Below are positions 18,302 to 26,385 of a DNA stretch of 41,627 nucleotides, one piece after another. The notes below the pieces were generated by a model. The model was not told the DNA's origin and ran no database searches. It saw only the letters and a list, made by a program, of their open reading frames with translations. Each line of letters opens with the position of its first letter. The first letter of the stretch is position 1. Source of the DNA: Eubacterium sp. (GTDB lineage: Bacteria; Bacillota; Clostridia; Lachnospirales; Lachnospiraceae); assembly GCA_022764165.1 (NCBI GenBank), contig JALERM010000113.1, positions 1-41,627 on the forward strand, read 5' to 3'. The position numbers and the translations under genes are program-made.

Positions 18302-18475
18302 ACAAAAAAGTATACTTTTTGTTACAGTTCAGCCGACCACTATCCCGCGAGGTGTTGACTTGCATTTGCAAGTCAATCCCGAGACATACGGGCGCCAGGA
18401 TGCATTTCATGCATCCTGTGTGCATGCTTTTGTTGCTATGAAGCCTGAGGGGCTGAATAGTAACTACTTTTTTGT
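18302..18475. repeat. Structured 174-bp element with terminal inverted repeats (MITE-like or structured RNA)
   Basis: Ends are a perfect 11-bp inverted repeat (ACAAAAAAGTA, 18302-18312 with 18465-18475), followed inward by a second inverted pair (18321-18334 with 18451-18464, 12 of 14 matching, GTTACaGTTCAGCC type). Inside are two near-perfect hairpins: TTGACTTGCA/TGCAAGTCAA (18355-18376) and CAGGATGCAT/ATGCATCCTG (18396-18418), plus a small CCCG-CGGG stem. The fold would be a closed multi-branch structure. It may be a non-autonomous mobile element or a non-coding RNA. No coding frame in it looks real. Confidence 0.6.
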
Positions 18476-18498
18476 TTCCGTCCTTCTTCAAACGAAAT

Positions 18499-18528
18499 AA
18501 AATCCCCCGATTGATTTTTGGGGATTTT
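18499..18528. promoter_or_regulatory. Dyad overlapping the ABC exporter promoter
   Basis: AAAATCCCC (18499-18507) and GGGGATTTT (18520-18528) form a 9-bp perfect inverted repeat with a 12-base interval. The right arm lies in the -35/-10 spacer of the promoter at 18511-18539, so it could be an operator. It could instead end transcription entering from the structured element to its left. The sequence does not decide between these. Confidence 0.4.
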
Positions 18529-18539
18529 GCAGATATACT
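18511..18539 (+). promoter_or_regulatory. Promoter of the ABC exporter gene
   Basis: TTGATT (18511-18516), a 17-base spacer and TATACT (18534-18539), followed by a leader of about 40 bases and GGAGGAGG before the ATG at 18585. Confidence 0.65.
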
Positions 18540-18584
18540 AGTGTAGACAGGTAATTACGTACAAACTGGAGGAGGAAAAAGGAA

Positions 18585-20321
18585 ATGGATCACAAGTTAA
18601 AGAAACTGGCTGCATATTATAAGCCTTATCTGGGATTGTTCTGGGCAGATATGTTTTTTGCGATGCTGGGAGCAGCAGTGACGCTGGTGATTCCGCTTTT
18701 GGTGCGGTATATCACCGGAACTGTGGTGGAATTACCGGTACAGGAAGCTACGAAAATTATTATACGGATTGGCATTGTGATGGTGGCTATGGTTGCCCTG
18801 GAATGTTTCTGTAATTATTTTATAACGTACTATGGTCATGTGATGGGAGCAAAGATTGAGCATGATATGCGAAATGAGATTTTTGGACACTATCAGAAGC
18901 TTTCTTTTGCATTTTATGATAATCAGAAAGTGGGGCATCTGCTCTCCCGTATAACCAGTGACCTTTTTGATATTACAGAGCTTTTGCATCATGGACCGGA
19001 GGATGTGGTGATTTCTACCATCAAGTTGGTTGGTGCATTTATCATTTTGCTGGCGGTCAATGGGAAACTGGCATTAGTGGCCATAGCTATTGTGGCGGTG
19101 ATGCTCGTTTATGCTATTTCTTTGAATAAGAAGATGAAAAGTGCTTTTAAGGAGAACAGGGCAAGGATTGCCGATATCAACAGCCAGATTGAGGACAGCC
19201 TGTCCGGTATCCGGGTGGTAAAATCTTTCAGCAATGAAGAGACGGAAATGGATAAATTTAAAGTCGGCAATGCCCGGTTTGTGGATTCTAAGAAAAAAAG
19301 CTACCGGTATATGGCTATTTTTCATTCCGGAATGGGTGCATTTTCCACGTTGATTACAGTGGGTTCTCTGATTATGGGAGCGTATCTGATGACAGCCGGT
19401 GAGTTGACAGCGGCGGATCTGGTGACATTTCTGTTGTACATCAGCAATTTTACGGAGCCGGTAAAGAAGCTGGTCAATTTTACAGAGCAGTTCCAGAATG
19501 GATACAGTGGATATGAAAGATTTCTGGAAATTGTGAGTATTGCACCGGATATTGAGGATGCACCGGATGCGGTGAGTATGGATAAAGCAGAAGGAAATAT
19601 TTCCTTTGACCATGTGACCTTCCATTATGAAGAAAATAAAGAAAATGTTCTGTCCAATGTGAATCTGCAGGTGAATCAGGGTGAATATGTGGCTCTTGTG
19701 GGCAGCAGCGGTGCGGGAAAAACGACTCTCTGTTCTTTAATTCCAAGATTCTACGATGTGACGGATGGAAGTGTAAGACTGGATGGAATTGATATTCGTA
19801 AACTGAAACTAAAGGATCTGAGGAGACAAATTGGTATTGTGCAGCAGGATGTGTATCTGTTTGCCGGCACGGTTATGGAAAATATTCGTTACGGAAAACC
19901 GGAGGCTACGGACGAGGAAGTTGTGATGGCGGCAAGAGCTGCCAATGCCCATGAATTTATTATGAATCTGCCCCATGGATATGATACCGATATCGGTCAG
20001 CGGGGAGTAAAGCTTTCCGGAGGTCAGAAACAGAGACTTTCCATTGCCCGGGTATTTTTGAAAAATCCACCGGTATTGATTTTTGATGAGGCTACTTCCG
20101 CACTGGATAATGAGAGCGAAAAAATCGTACAGCATTCGTTGGAGAATCTGGCTAAAAACAGAACCACATTTGTGATTGCCCATAGGCTTTCTACCATTCG
20201 AAATGCACAGAGAATTCTTGTGCTGACGGAAAATGGAATCGAGGAAGAAGGAACTCATGATGAGCTGCTGAAAAAGGGTGGAATCTATGCAGGATTGTAT
20301 GAAATGCAGTTTCGGCAATAA
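18585..20321 (+). CDS. ABC exporter, fused membrane and ATPase domains
   Basis: 578 residues, the standard half-transporter length. A six-helix transmembrane domain (about 15-310) is followed by a nucleotide-binding domain (about 340-575) with Walker A GSSGAGKTT, signature LSGGQKQRLS, Walker B VLIFDEATSALD and the switch histidine in FVIAHRLST. It would work as a homodimer in the cytoplasmic membrane, like MsbA/LmrA-type exporters, moving lipids, drugs or peptides outward; the substrate is not predictable. It is a single-gene unit with its own promoter, and a separate promoter serves hisC downstream. Confidence 0.93.
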   Translation: MDHKLKKLAAYYKPYLGLFWADMFFAMLGAAVTLVIPLLVRYITGTVVELPVQEATKIIIRIGIVMVAMVALECFCNYFITYYGHVMGAKIEHDMRNEIFGHYQKLSFAFYDNQKVGHLLSRITSDLFDITELLHHGPEDVVISTIKLVGAFIILLAVNGKLALVAIAIVAVMLVYAISLNKKMKSAFKENRARIADINSQIEDSLSGIRVVKSFSNEETEMDKFKVGNARFVDSKKKSYRYMAIFHSGMGAFSTLITVGSLIMGAYLMTAGELTAADLVTFLLYISNFTEPVKKLVNFTEQFQNGYSGYERFLEIVSIAPDIEDAPDAVSMDKAEGNISFDHVTFHYEENKENVLSNVNLQVNQGEYVALVGSSGAGKTTLCSLIPRFYDVTDGSVRLDGIDIRKLKLKDLRRQIGIVQQDVYLFAGTVMENIRYGKPEATDEEVVMAARAANAHEFIMNLPHGYDTDIGQRGVKLSGGQKQRLSIARVFLKNPPVLIFDEATSALDNESEKIVQHSLENLAKNRTTFVIAHRLSTIRNAQRILVLTENGIEEEGTHDELLKKGGIYAGLYEMQFRQ

Positions 20322-20347
20322 AGACTGTTGAGATTATTATGATTTGG

Positions 20348-20376
20348 TTGACTTCATACAGTATCATTCGTATAAT
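20348..20376 (+). promoter_or_regulatory. Promoter of the hisC operon
   Basis: TTGACT (20348-20353), a 17-base spacer and a perfect TATAAT (20371-20376). Start would be near 20383, giving a leader of nearly 60 bases to the ATG at 20441. Confidence 0.75.
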
Positions 20377-20440
20377 AAATACTATTCAAGCGAGTTTTAA
20401 CATGATGTGAAATGAAATGTCGAAGAAACGAGGAGATTTT

Positions 20441-21502
20441 ATGAAGAAATGGGAAGAAAATGTCCGCAAAGTTGTTCCCTATACACCAGGGGAGCAGCCG
20501 AAGGAACAGAATCTGATTAAGTTAAATACCAATGAAAATCCATATCCGCCTTCACCGAAGGTGGCACAGGCTCTGCAGGAGATGACGATTGACTGTATGC
20601 GTCTGTATCCGGATCCGTCAGCGCATTTGCTGGTCAGTGCGATTGCAGATTTTTATGGATTAAAAGAAGAGCAGGTCTTTGTGGGCGTAGGATCCGATGA
20701 TGTGCTGGCTATGGTATTCATGACATTTTTTAATTCAAAGAAGCCGATTTTATTTCCGGACATCACATATTCGTTCTATGATGTCTGGGCTGATATGCTT
20801 CGGATTCCCTATGAGACAGTGCCGCTTCGGGAAGATTTTACGATCTGTGCCAAAGATTATTGCCGGGAGAATGGAGGAATTATTTTCCCCAATCCCAATG
20901 CGCCTACCGGTGTAGAATTACCACTTGCTGAGATTGAAGCAATCATTCAGGCAAATCCTGATGTGATCGTGGTTGTGGATGAAGCTTATGTAGATTTTGG
21001 AGCGGAAAGTGCGTTGCCGCTGATTGAGAAGTATGATAATGTTCTGGTAGTACAGACATTTTCCAAGTCCAGAGGAATGGCAGGTATGCGGATCGGGTAT
21101 GCGATGGCAAACCCGGTGTTGATCAAGTATCTGAATGATGTAAAATATTCTTTTAATTCCTATACCATGGACCAGACTACGATTGCCCTGGGAAAAGCGG
21201 CAGTGGAAGATCGTGCATATCTGGAAGAAACTGTGCATAAAGTGGTGGAGACAAGAGAATGGACGAAAAGGGAACTGTCCCGGTTGGGATTTGTTTTTGG
21301 AGATTCCAAAGCGAACTTTATCTTTGCTGCCCATAAAACATGCCCGGCAGCGGAACTGTTTGCAGCTCTCCGGAAAGCTAACATTATTGTACGTTATTTC
21401 AATAAACCGAGAATTGATAATTATCTTCGTATTACCATCGGAACACAGAAAGAGATGGAAGCATTTGTCGCATTTGTAGAAAAGTATTTGAGTGAAAGAT
21501 AG
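20441..21502 (+). CDS. hisC: Histidinol-phosphate aminotransferase
   Basis: 353 residues from the ATG at 20441 (MKKWEENVRKVVPY), with GAGGAG before it; the upstream frame to 20417 lacks a site. It is a class I/II PLP aminotransferase. LNTNENPYPPSPKV near the N-terminus is the typical HisC signature; NPNAPTG, VDEAYVDFG and the PLP lysine Lys209 in QTFSKSRGMAGMRIGYA complete the active site. It converts imidazole-acetol phosphate and glutamate to histidinol phosphate. No other his genes are near, so another aminotransferase role (for example aromatic amino acids) cannot be excluded. It leads an operon with the next two genes. Confidence 0.88.
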   Translation: MKKWEENVRKVVPYTPGEQPKEQNLIKLNTNENPYPPSPKVAQALQEMTIDCMRLYPDPSAHLLVSAIADFYGLKEEQVFVGVGSDDVLAMVFMTFFNSKKPILFPDITYSFYDVWADMLRIPYETVPLREDFTICAKDYCRENGGIIFPNPNAPTGVELPLAEIEAIIQANPDVIVVVDEAYVDFGAESALPLIEKYDNVLVVQTFSKSRGMAGMRIGYAMANPVLIKYLNDVKYSFNSYTMDQTTIALGKAAVEDRAYLEETVHKVVETREWTKRELSRLGFVFGDSKANFIFAAHKTCPAAELFAALRKANIIVRYFNKPRIDNYLRITIGTQKEMEAFVAFVEKYLSER

Positions 21503-21513
21503 GAGAAGAATGT

Positions 21514-22014
21514 ATGGAATCACTGGTAACCTGGTTTACTGCTCATCTGGGAGCTTATATTTCTGAACAGGCAGTAGTTTTTATTATTTCCCTGATGCCG
21601 CTTCTGGAGCTGAGGGGAGGTCTTCTGGCAGGATCTTTGCTGAAAGTGCCGGTAGCTCAGGCAATCCCCCTCAGCATTATCGGAAATATTCTTCCCATTC
21701 CATTTATTTTGCTTTTCATCCGTCAGATTTTTAAGTGGATGAAGAAAATCAAAATTTTCCGTGGCCTTGTTGAGAGACTGGAAGCAAAGGCCATGGGAAA
21801 AAGTGACAGAATCCGAAAATATGAATTCTGGGGTCTGATGTGCTTTGTGGGTATTCCCCTTCCGGGAACCGGTGCGTGGACAGGAGCCCTGATTGCATCA
21901 TTGTTGGGAATCGATATTAAGAAATCATCTCTGGCAATCCTGTGCGGAATTGCCATGGCAACTGTTATTATGTACTTTGTGTCATATGTACTGGTTGGAA
22001 ATATTGTAAGTTGA
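21514..22014 (+). CDS. Small multidrug-export family membrane protein (COG2426 type)
   Basis: 166 residues, strongly hydrophobic, with about four to five membrane segments. The conserved LPLLELRGGLL-type start of the family appears as LMPLLELRGGLLAG, and the second signature as GIPLPGTGAWTGALIASLLG. The family name comes from a small multidrug-export annotation with little experimental support, so transport of drugs should not be assumed. It follows hisC by 11 bases and precedes the oxidoreductase by 18, so the three genes form an operon. Confidence 0.8.
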   Translation: MESLVTWFTAHLGAYISEQAVVFIISLMPLLELRGGLLAGSLLKVPVAQAIPLSIIGNILPIPFILLFIRQIFKWMKKIKIFRGLVERLEAKAMGKSDRIRKYEFWGLMCFVGIPLPGTGAWTGALIASLLGIDIKKSSLAILCGIAMATVIMYFVSYVLVGNIVS

Positions 22015-22032
22015 TAAGACGAGGGAAATCGA

Positions 22033-23340
22033 ATGAACAGAAAAATTACAGTTGCACTTGCCGGTCTCGGCAACAGAGGCAAAGATACATATGCCAAGGC
22101 AGCCAAAGCGTACCCGGATAAAATGGAAATTGTGGCAATTGCGGATGTTAATCCCAGGAAAGTGGCAATGGTGGCTGAAGAGTACCATATTCCCAAAGAA
22201 AGATGTTATACAAGTGCAGAAGAAATGCTGCAGGAAGACAAACTGGCAGACGTGATGTTTATCACCACTCAGGACAGACAGCATGTCAGACATGCAATTC
22301 CGGCACTGAAAAAGGGCTATCACCTTCTTTTAGAAAAACCTGTTTCACCGGATTTGGATGAATGCCGTGAAATTGTAAAAGTGGCAAGAGAATGCGACAG
22401 AAAAGTGGTAGTATGTCATGTGCTGCGCTATACACCGGTTTTTAGAAAAGTAAAAGAAATTCTGGATTCGGGAGTGATTGGTGAAATTGTCTCCATCAAT
22501 GCTTCGGAAAATGTCGGATGGTTTCATATGGCACACAGTTTTGTGCGGGGAAACTGGAGAAATTCAGACCTTTCCAGTCCTATGATTCTTCAAAAATGCT
22601 GTCATGATATGGATCTGTATCTGTGGCTTGCCAATAAAAAATGCAAATCATTGTCTTCTTTTGGAAGTACATACTTATTTAAGAAAGAAAATGCACCGGA
22701 AGGATGCACGGTAAGGTGTCTGGATGGATGCAAAGTAAAAGCAGAATGTCCCTATGATGCAGAGGCAATTTATCTGGATAATGAGAGAATCGGTGCAAGA
22801 AATGGCAATACAGGATGGCCTTTGAATGTTCTTACAGAAGTACCTTCAGAGGAGAGTATAGAAGAGGCTTTGAAAACAGGTCCCTACGGAAGATGTGTAT
22901 ATCATTGTGACAACAATGTGGTAGATCATCAGGTGGTTAATCTGAATATGACAGATGGTTCCACCATGAGCTTTTCCATGAATGGACATACAGCAGATTT
23001 TGCAAGACATGCACAGTTCTGCGGTACAAAAGGGGAAGTGAAAGTCACGATGGGATCGTGGGAACTGGAAGACGATTTCATTGAGACAATGGTTTATGGT
23101 TCAAAACTGCAAACAGAGCTGATTCATGCCGGAGATCTGTCTGATAATTTCTCCGGTCATGGCGGGGGAGATATTGTTATGGTGGAAGAATTTTTGGATA
23201 TCCTTCTTGGAAATCGGGAAGAAAGTCCTTCCATTACATCTCTGGAACGCTCCATGGAAAGCCATTACTGTGCATTGGCTGCAGAACAGTCCCGACTGAA
23301 TGGCGGTGCAGTCATTGCATTGGATGATATAAGGGAATAA
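22033..23340 (+). CDS. Gfo/Idh/MocA-family oxidoreductase
   Basis: 435 residues. An N-terminal Rossmann domain (VALAGLGNRG; IADVNPRK after strand 2) binds NAD(P); Glu101-Lys102-Pro103 in LLLEKPVSPD carries the catalytic lysine of the family. The C-terminal alpha/beta domain holds a cysteine-rich insertion (CTVRCLDGCKVKAECPYDAEA) with five cysteines in about 17 residues that might bind metal. The family oxidises or reduces sugars and sugar derivatives; the substrate is not predictable. It is third in the hisC operon, ending in a hairpin shared with the convergent deacetylase gene. Confidence 0.88.
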   Translation: MNRKITVALAGLGNRGKDTYAKAAKAYPDKMEIVAIADVNPRKVAMVAEEYHIPKERCYTSAEEMLQEDKLADVMFITTQDRQHVRHAIPALKKGYHLLLEKPVSPDLDECREIVKVARECDRKVVVCHVLRYTPVFRKVKEILDSGVIGEIVSINASENVGWFHMAHSFVRGNWRNSDLSSPMILQKCCHDMDLYLWLANKKCKSLSSFGSTYLFKKENAPEGCTVRCLDGCKVKAECPYDAEAIYLDNERIGARNGNTGWPLNVLTEVPSEESIEEALKTGPYGRCVYHCDNNVVDHQVVNLNMTDGSTMSFSMNGHTADFARHAQFCGTKGEVKVTMGSWELEDDFIETMVYGSKLQTELIHAGDLSDNFSGHGGGDIVMVEEFLDILLGNREESPSITSLERSMESHYCALAAEQSRLNGGAVIALDDIRE

Positions 23341-23345
23341 AAGAG

Positions 23346-23375
23346 AGTGTCCAAGAGATTTACACCTTGGACACT
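23346..23375. terminator. Bidirectional terminator between oxidoreductase and deacetylase genes
   Basis: Stem AGTGTCCAAG / CTTGGACACT (23346-23355 with 23366-23375), loop of 10. Plus-strand flank ATCTTTTCGTTT and minus-strand flank CTCTTTTATT are both T-rich. The stop codon of the convergent deacetylase gene (23360-23362) lies in the loop, so the gene end and terminator overlap. Confidence 0.85.
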
Positions 23376-24160
23376 ATCTTTTCGTTTGAGAGATTGTCAG
23401 GTATCTGCTTTCCTGAGGCATCCATATGATAGTTTTCTTTGTAAATCAATTCCGACACAGGAACCAGCTGATAACCTTTTTCTTTCAGTTTCTTTATTAA
23501 TGTATCCAATGCCTCTGCTGTATACTTTGCACCGTTGTGCATCAGGATGATGGAACCGTTTCCCAGATCTTTACTTTCTATGACTCTGTTAATAATATCT
23601 TCCACGCCATAATCTTTCCAGTCCAGGCTGTCAACATTCCACTGGATGGGATAATAGCCGCTGCTGTATGCCGTTCGGATGACTGTATTATTATAATCTC
23701 CATAAGGAGGCCGAAACAGATTCATTTCATAGCCGGTCAGTGATTTCACTTTCTCATGAGGTTTCACAATTTCCTGTCGTGATTCTTCTGGAGAAAGCTG
23801 ACTCATTTGTTTGTGATTTTCGCTGTGATTTCCCAGATCGTGACCTGATTCCAGTATCTTTTTTACATCCTCCGGATATTTTTCAATCCATTCGCCAGTG
23901 GCAAAAAAAGTTGCCTTTACCTGGTTTTCCTGAAGAATTTTCAGAATCTTTTCAGTATCTTCATTTCCCCATGCTGCATCAAAAGTAATTGAAATCTTCG
24001 GCTGTTCTGTCTGTACAGAATATATGGGGAGTTCCCGACCATGGACGCTGCTGCTGGCAGCCGCCGCTTTCAGTCCCACATCCTGCCAGTAAAGCACAGA
24101 CAAGGCTGTCATCAAAACAAAAGCGAGAGCAATAGCTGTATATGTACCATATTTTTTCAT
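23360..24160 (-). CDS. Polysaccharide deacetylase, PdaB-like (sporulation type)
   Basis: 266 residues. A single N-terminal hydrophobic segment (about 8-24) acts as signal anchor, placing the NodB domain outside the membrane. Motifs: TFDAAWGNEDT with Asp61 (the second Asp of the usual DD pair is Ala, as in PdaB-type proteins), the zinc histidines His112 and His116 in NHSENH, and RPPYG at about 150. The C-terminus has LMHNGAKYTAEALDTLI. Proteins with FDAAWGNEDT belong to the PdaB group needed for spore-cortex maintenance in Bacillus, which hints at a spore former. It is a single-gene unit. Confidence 0.88.
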   Translation of the reverse strand: MKKYGTYTAIALAFVLMTALSVLYWQDVGLKAAAASSSVHGRELPIYSVQTEQPKISITFDAAWGNEDTEKILKILQENQVKATFFATGEWIEKYPEDVKKILESGHDLGNHSENHKQMSQLSPEESRQEIVKPHEKVKSLTGYEMNLFRPPYGDYNNTVIRTAYSSGYYPIQWNVDSLDWKDYGVEDIINRVIESKDLGNGSIILMHNGAKYTAEALDTLIKKLKEKGYQLVPVSELIYKENYHMDASGKQIPDNLSNEKIVSKV

Positions 24161-24293
24161 GAAAACTCCGAGAGAAATCTTTCTATAATATATTCAATTC
24201 CAGAACAAAACATACTGAAAGGTTGACGAAATAGATACTTTGTGGTACTCAGCTAATAGGCTGAGTTGTTACCAAAACAACAAAAATCATACT

Positions 24294-25226
24294 TTACATT
24301 GTTATTAGATAGCAAAAGTATGCCACATACCCAACCAGCATCATCACTCCGCCCATCCTCTTTAATTTGTGTTCCCGGCATACGCACAGCCATAACAGCA
24401 GTCCTGCGCCCCCCGCAATCAGGGTATCTATCACAAATCCACTCTCAAAAACCACAGGCGTAATCAATGCTGTGGTTCCCACCACAAACAGAATGTTGAA
24501 TATATTACTGCCCACAATGTTTCCGATGGCAATATCCGCTTTTCCTTTGAGAGCTGCAGAGACCGAAGTAAACAGTTCCGGCAGAGATGTTCCCAGAGCT
24601 ACGATGGTGAGACCGATAAATCTTTCACTCATCCCCACTGCCTTTGCAATCGCTGTGGCAGCATCAACTGTGACATCACTGCCCCAAACCACAAATACCA
24701 GTCCCAGTACCGTATACAGCAATAATTTCCACAAAGGTTTCTTTTCCGTTTCCTCTTCGACCTGTCTGTTTTTTTTCGCCATGTAAAACAGATATCCCAG
24801 ATAAAGAAGGAATGCTGCCCAAAGTATTACCCCTTCCCAGAATACGATTTCATTTCCAGAAAATCCGAGAACCAAAAGTAACAGTGTAATCACCAACATA
24901 TACGGGATTTCTATTCTGACTGTTGATCGGGCAACCGCCACGCTCACAATTACTGATGTAATTCCCAGAATTACCAGCACATTCAGAATATTACTCCCTA
25001 CCACATTTCCAATGGTAATCGCCGCATTTCCTTTCAGAGCCGCCGTAATACTTACCGCCGCCTCCGGTGCACTGGTTCCCATTGCCACGATGGTCAGACC
25101 AATGACCAGCTGTGGGATTCCAAACTTTTCTGCTATTCCGGCGGCACCTTCCACAAAGGCATCTGCGCCCTTCACCAGCATCACAAATCCGACTGCCAAC
25201 AACAATAACTGCAACAAAATTTCCAT
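24294..25226 (-). CDS. CaCA-family cation antiporter (YrbG-like), possibly Mn2+ exporter
   Basis: 310 residues in two homologous halves of about five helices each. The alpha-repeat signatures are VAMGTSAPEAAVSI with GNVVGSNILNVL in the first half, and VALGTSLPELFTSV with GNIVGSNIFNILFV in the second. Such proteins exchange Na+ or H+ for Ca2+ or related divalent cations. The gene is preceded by its own consensus promoter, a leader resembling a yybP-ykoY riboswitch, and a terminator, so manganese efflux is a reasonable inference. ORFs on the opposite strand are shadows. Confidence 0.9.
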   Translation of the reverse strand: MEILLQLLLLAVGFVMLVKGADAFVEGAAGIAEKFGIPQLVIGLTIVAMGTSAPEAAVSITAALKGNAAITIGNVVGSNILNVLVILGITSVIVSVAVARSTVRIEIPYMLVITLLLLVLGFSGNEIVFWEGVILWAAFLLYLGYLFYMAKKNRQVEEETEKKPLWKLLLYTVLGLVFVVWGSDVTVDAATAIAKAVGMSERFIGLTIVALGTSLPELFTSVSAALKGKADIAIGNIVGSNIFNILFVVGTTALITPVVFESGFVIDTLIAGGAGLLLWLCVCREHKLKRMGGVMMLVGYVAYFCYLITM

Positions 25227-25280
25227 CTTTTCCTACCTCCGAATGATATTTTATCTTCTGTGCAAAAAAAGCAAACGAAA

Positions 25281-25324
25281 AACGAGACTTTATCGCACAG
25301 AAACTGTACGATAAAAGTCTCGTT
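25281..25324 (-). terminator. Riboswitch-controlled intrinsic terminator
   Basis: On the minus strand arms 25309-25324 and 25281-25295 pair (CGAGACTTTTATCG with CGATAAAGTCTCG), followed by TTTCGTTTGCTTTTTTTGC. It stands about 55 bases before the antiporter start and downstream of that gene's own promoter, so it acts as an attenuator, not as the metF terminator alone. Confidence 0.8.
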
Positions 25325-25406
25325 CTTATTTCAGTATGTATTCCGGCCTTTCGGCGTGATGACGTGATACATAACATCTTACGATGCGAACTACTCCCTG
25401 ATATCG
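25325..25406 (-). promoter_or_regulatory. Candidate yybP-ykoY (Mn2+) riboswitch aptamer
   Basis: Read on the minus strand, the leader starts near 25406 and has, in order: CGATATCA, GGGAGTAG (25391-25398), a small hairpin CATC-GTAA-GATG, a stem TATGTAT paired with ATACATA, and inside it CGTCATCAC, a GCC-GAAA-GGC tetraloop hairpin and CGG. This order and the GGGAGTAG and GTCATCA...CGG motifs match the Lactococcus yybP-ykoY aptamer as I recall it; one small hairpin of the 3' half is missing. The 5' CGATA can pair with TATCG in the left arm of the terminator, so a folded aptamer would block termination and turn the gene on. Confidence 0.6.
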
Positions 25407-25411
25407 GTATT

Positions 25412-25440
25412 ATTCTATCAAGTCACTTTCCTGATGTCAA
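25412..25440 (-). promoter_or_regulatory. Consensus promoter of the antiporter leader
   Basis: On the minus strand TTGACA (25435-25440), a 17-base spacer and TAGAAT (25412-25417). The start would fall at about 25405, the first bases of the predicted aptamer, with a leader of about 180 bases. Confidence 0.8.
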
Positions 25441-25465
25441 CCCATCAGCCCAAAATCAGTCAACC

Positions 25466-26344
25466 TTAGATTCCAGCCAGTTTAAGCAGATCCGGCACTT
25501 TGGACTCCCATCCCAATGCCATAATATGTACACCCTGACAATACGGCTTACATTCTTTGATGATACGTGCAGCAATCTCTACACCTGTGATTCCTGCTTT
25601 GGTCTTTTCTTTGTCTGCTTTCAGCTCTTCAATCATCTCATCCGGTACATGAATACCTGCCACATTATTATTCATGAACTTAGCCATACCTGCAGACTTC
25701 GGAATAATAATTCCTACCTGAACCGGTTTGCCGAACTGTTTTGCTTTTTCCATAAATTTTATGAATTTTTCCGGCTCAAAAACTGCCTGTGTCTGGAAAT
25801 AATCTGCACCAGCCATTACCTTGCGCTCCATTTTTGCAAGCTGAGCATCAATGGAATCGCTGCACGGTGATACAACTGCACCTTTAGCAAATTTAGGAGG
25901 CTCACCAACCAATGGATTTCCACCCAGGTCCACACCGGATTCCAGCTGTTTTACTGTATGAATCAGAGAAACAGAATCCAGGTCAAAGACTGGTTTTGCC
26001 TGTGGATGATCACCCATCTTGGTATGATCACCTGTCAGAAGCAGCAGGTTCTCAATTCCTAACATAGCTGCACTCAGAAGATCGGACTGAAGTGCGATAC
26101 GGTTTCTGTCACGGCAGGTCAGCTGGTAAATAGGTGTCAGCCCTTCATCTTTCAGAACTTTACAGGTAGCAAGAGAACCAAGACGCATAACAGATGACTG
26201 ATTATCTGTTACATTAACCGCTGTAATACCGCTCAAATAAGTCTTCGCTTCTTCCACAACATGTTCAATATGAATTCCTTTCGGCGGTCCTACTTCCGCT
26301 GAAACTACAAATTCACCACGTTCAAATAACTCAGTAATTTTCAT
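25466..26344 (-). CDS. metF: Methylenetetrahydrofolate reductase, catalytic subunit
   Basis: 292 residues with the FAD-binding TIM barrel of MetF: SAEVGPPKG near the N-terminus (catalytic Glu position), VTDNQSSVMR, YQLTCRDRNR, LLLTGDH and FQTQAVFEPEKF. It reduces 5,10-methylene-THF to 5-methyl-THF for methionine synthesis or the methyl branch of the Wood-Ljungdahl pathway. The partner genes metV and an RnfC2-type gene lie upstream on the same strand, which points to the MetF-MetV-RnfC2 enzyme type described in Acetobacterium woodii. It is the last gene of the operon; an independent promoter for the antiporter begins right after it. Confidence 0.94.
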   Translation of the reverse strand: MKITELFERGEFVVSAEVGPPKGIHIEHVVEEAKTYLSGITAVNVTDNQSSVMRLGSLATCKVLKDEGLTPIYQLTCRDRNRIALQSDLLSAAMLGIENLLLLTGDHTKMGDHPQAKPVFDLDSVSLIHTVKQLESGVDLGGNPLVGEPPKFAKGAVVSPCSDSIDAQLAKMERKVMAGADYFQTQAVFEPEKFIKFMEKAKQFGKPVQVGIIIPKSAGMAKFMNNNVAGIHVPDEMIEELKADKEKTKAGITGVEIAARIIKECKPYCQGVHIMALGWESKVPDLLKLAGI

Positions 26345-26385
26345 TCTTCATTGCTCCAATCATTATAAATTTAAACAACTTCCCT

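Noticed and set aside
18300-18491. 63-residue minus-strand open frame
   Set aside because: It coincides with the inverted-repeat element; no ribosome site and no protein-like pattern.
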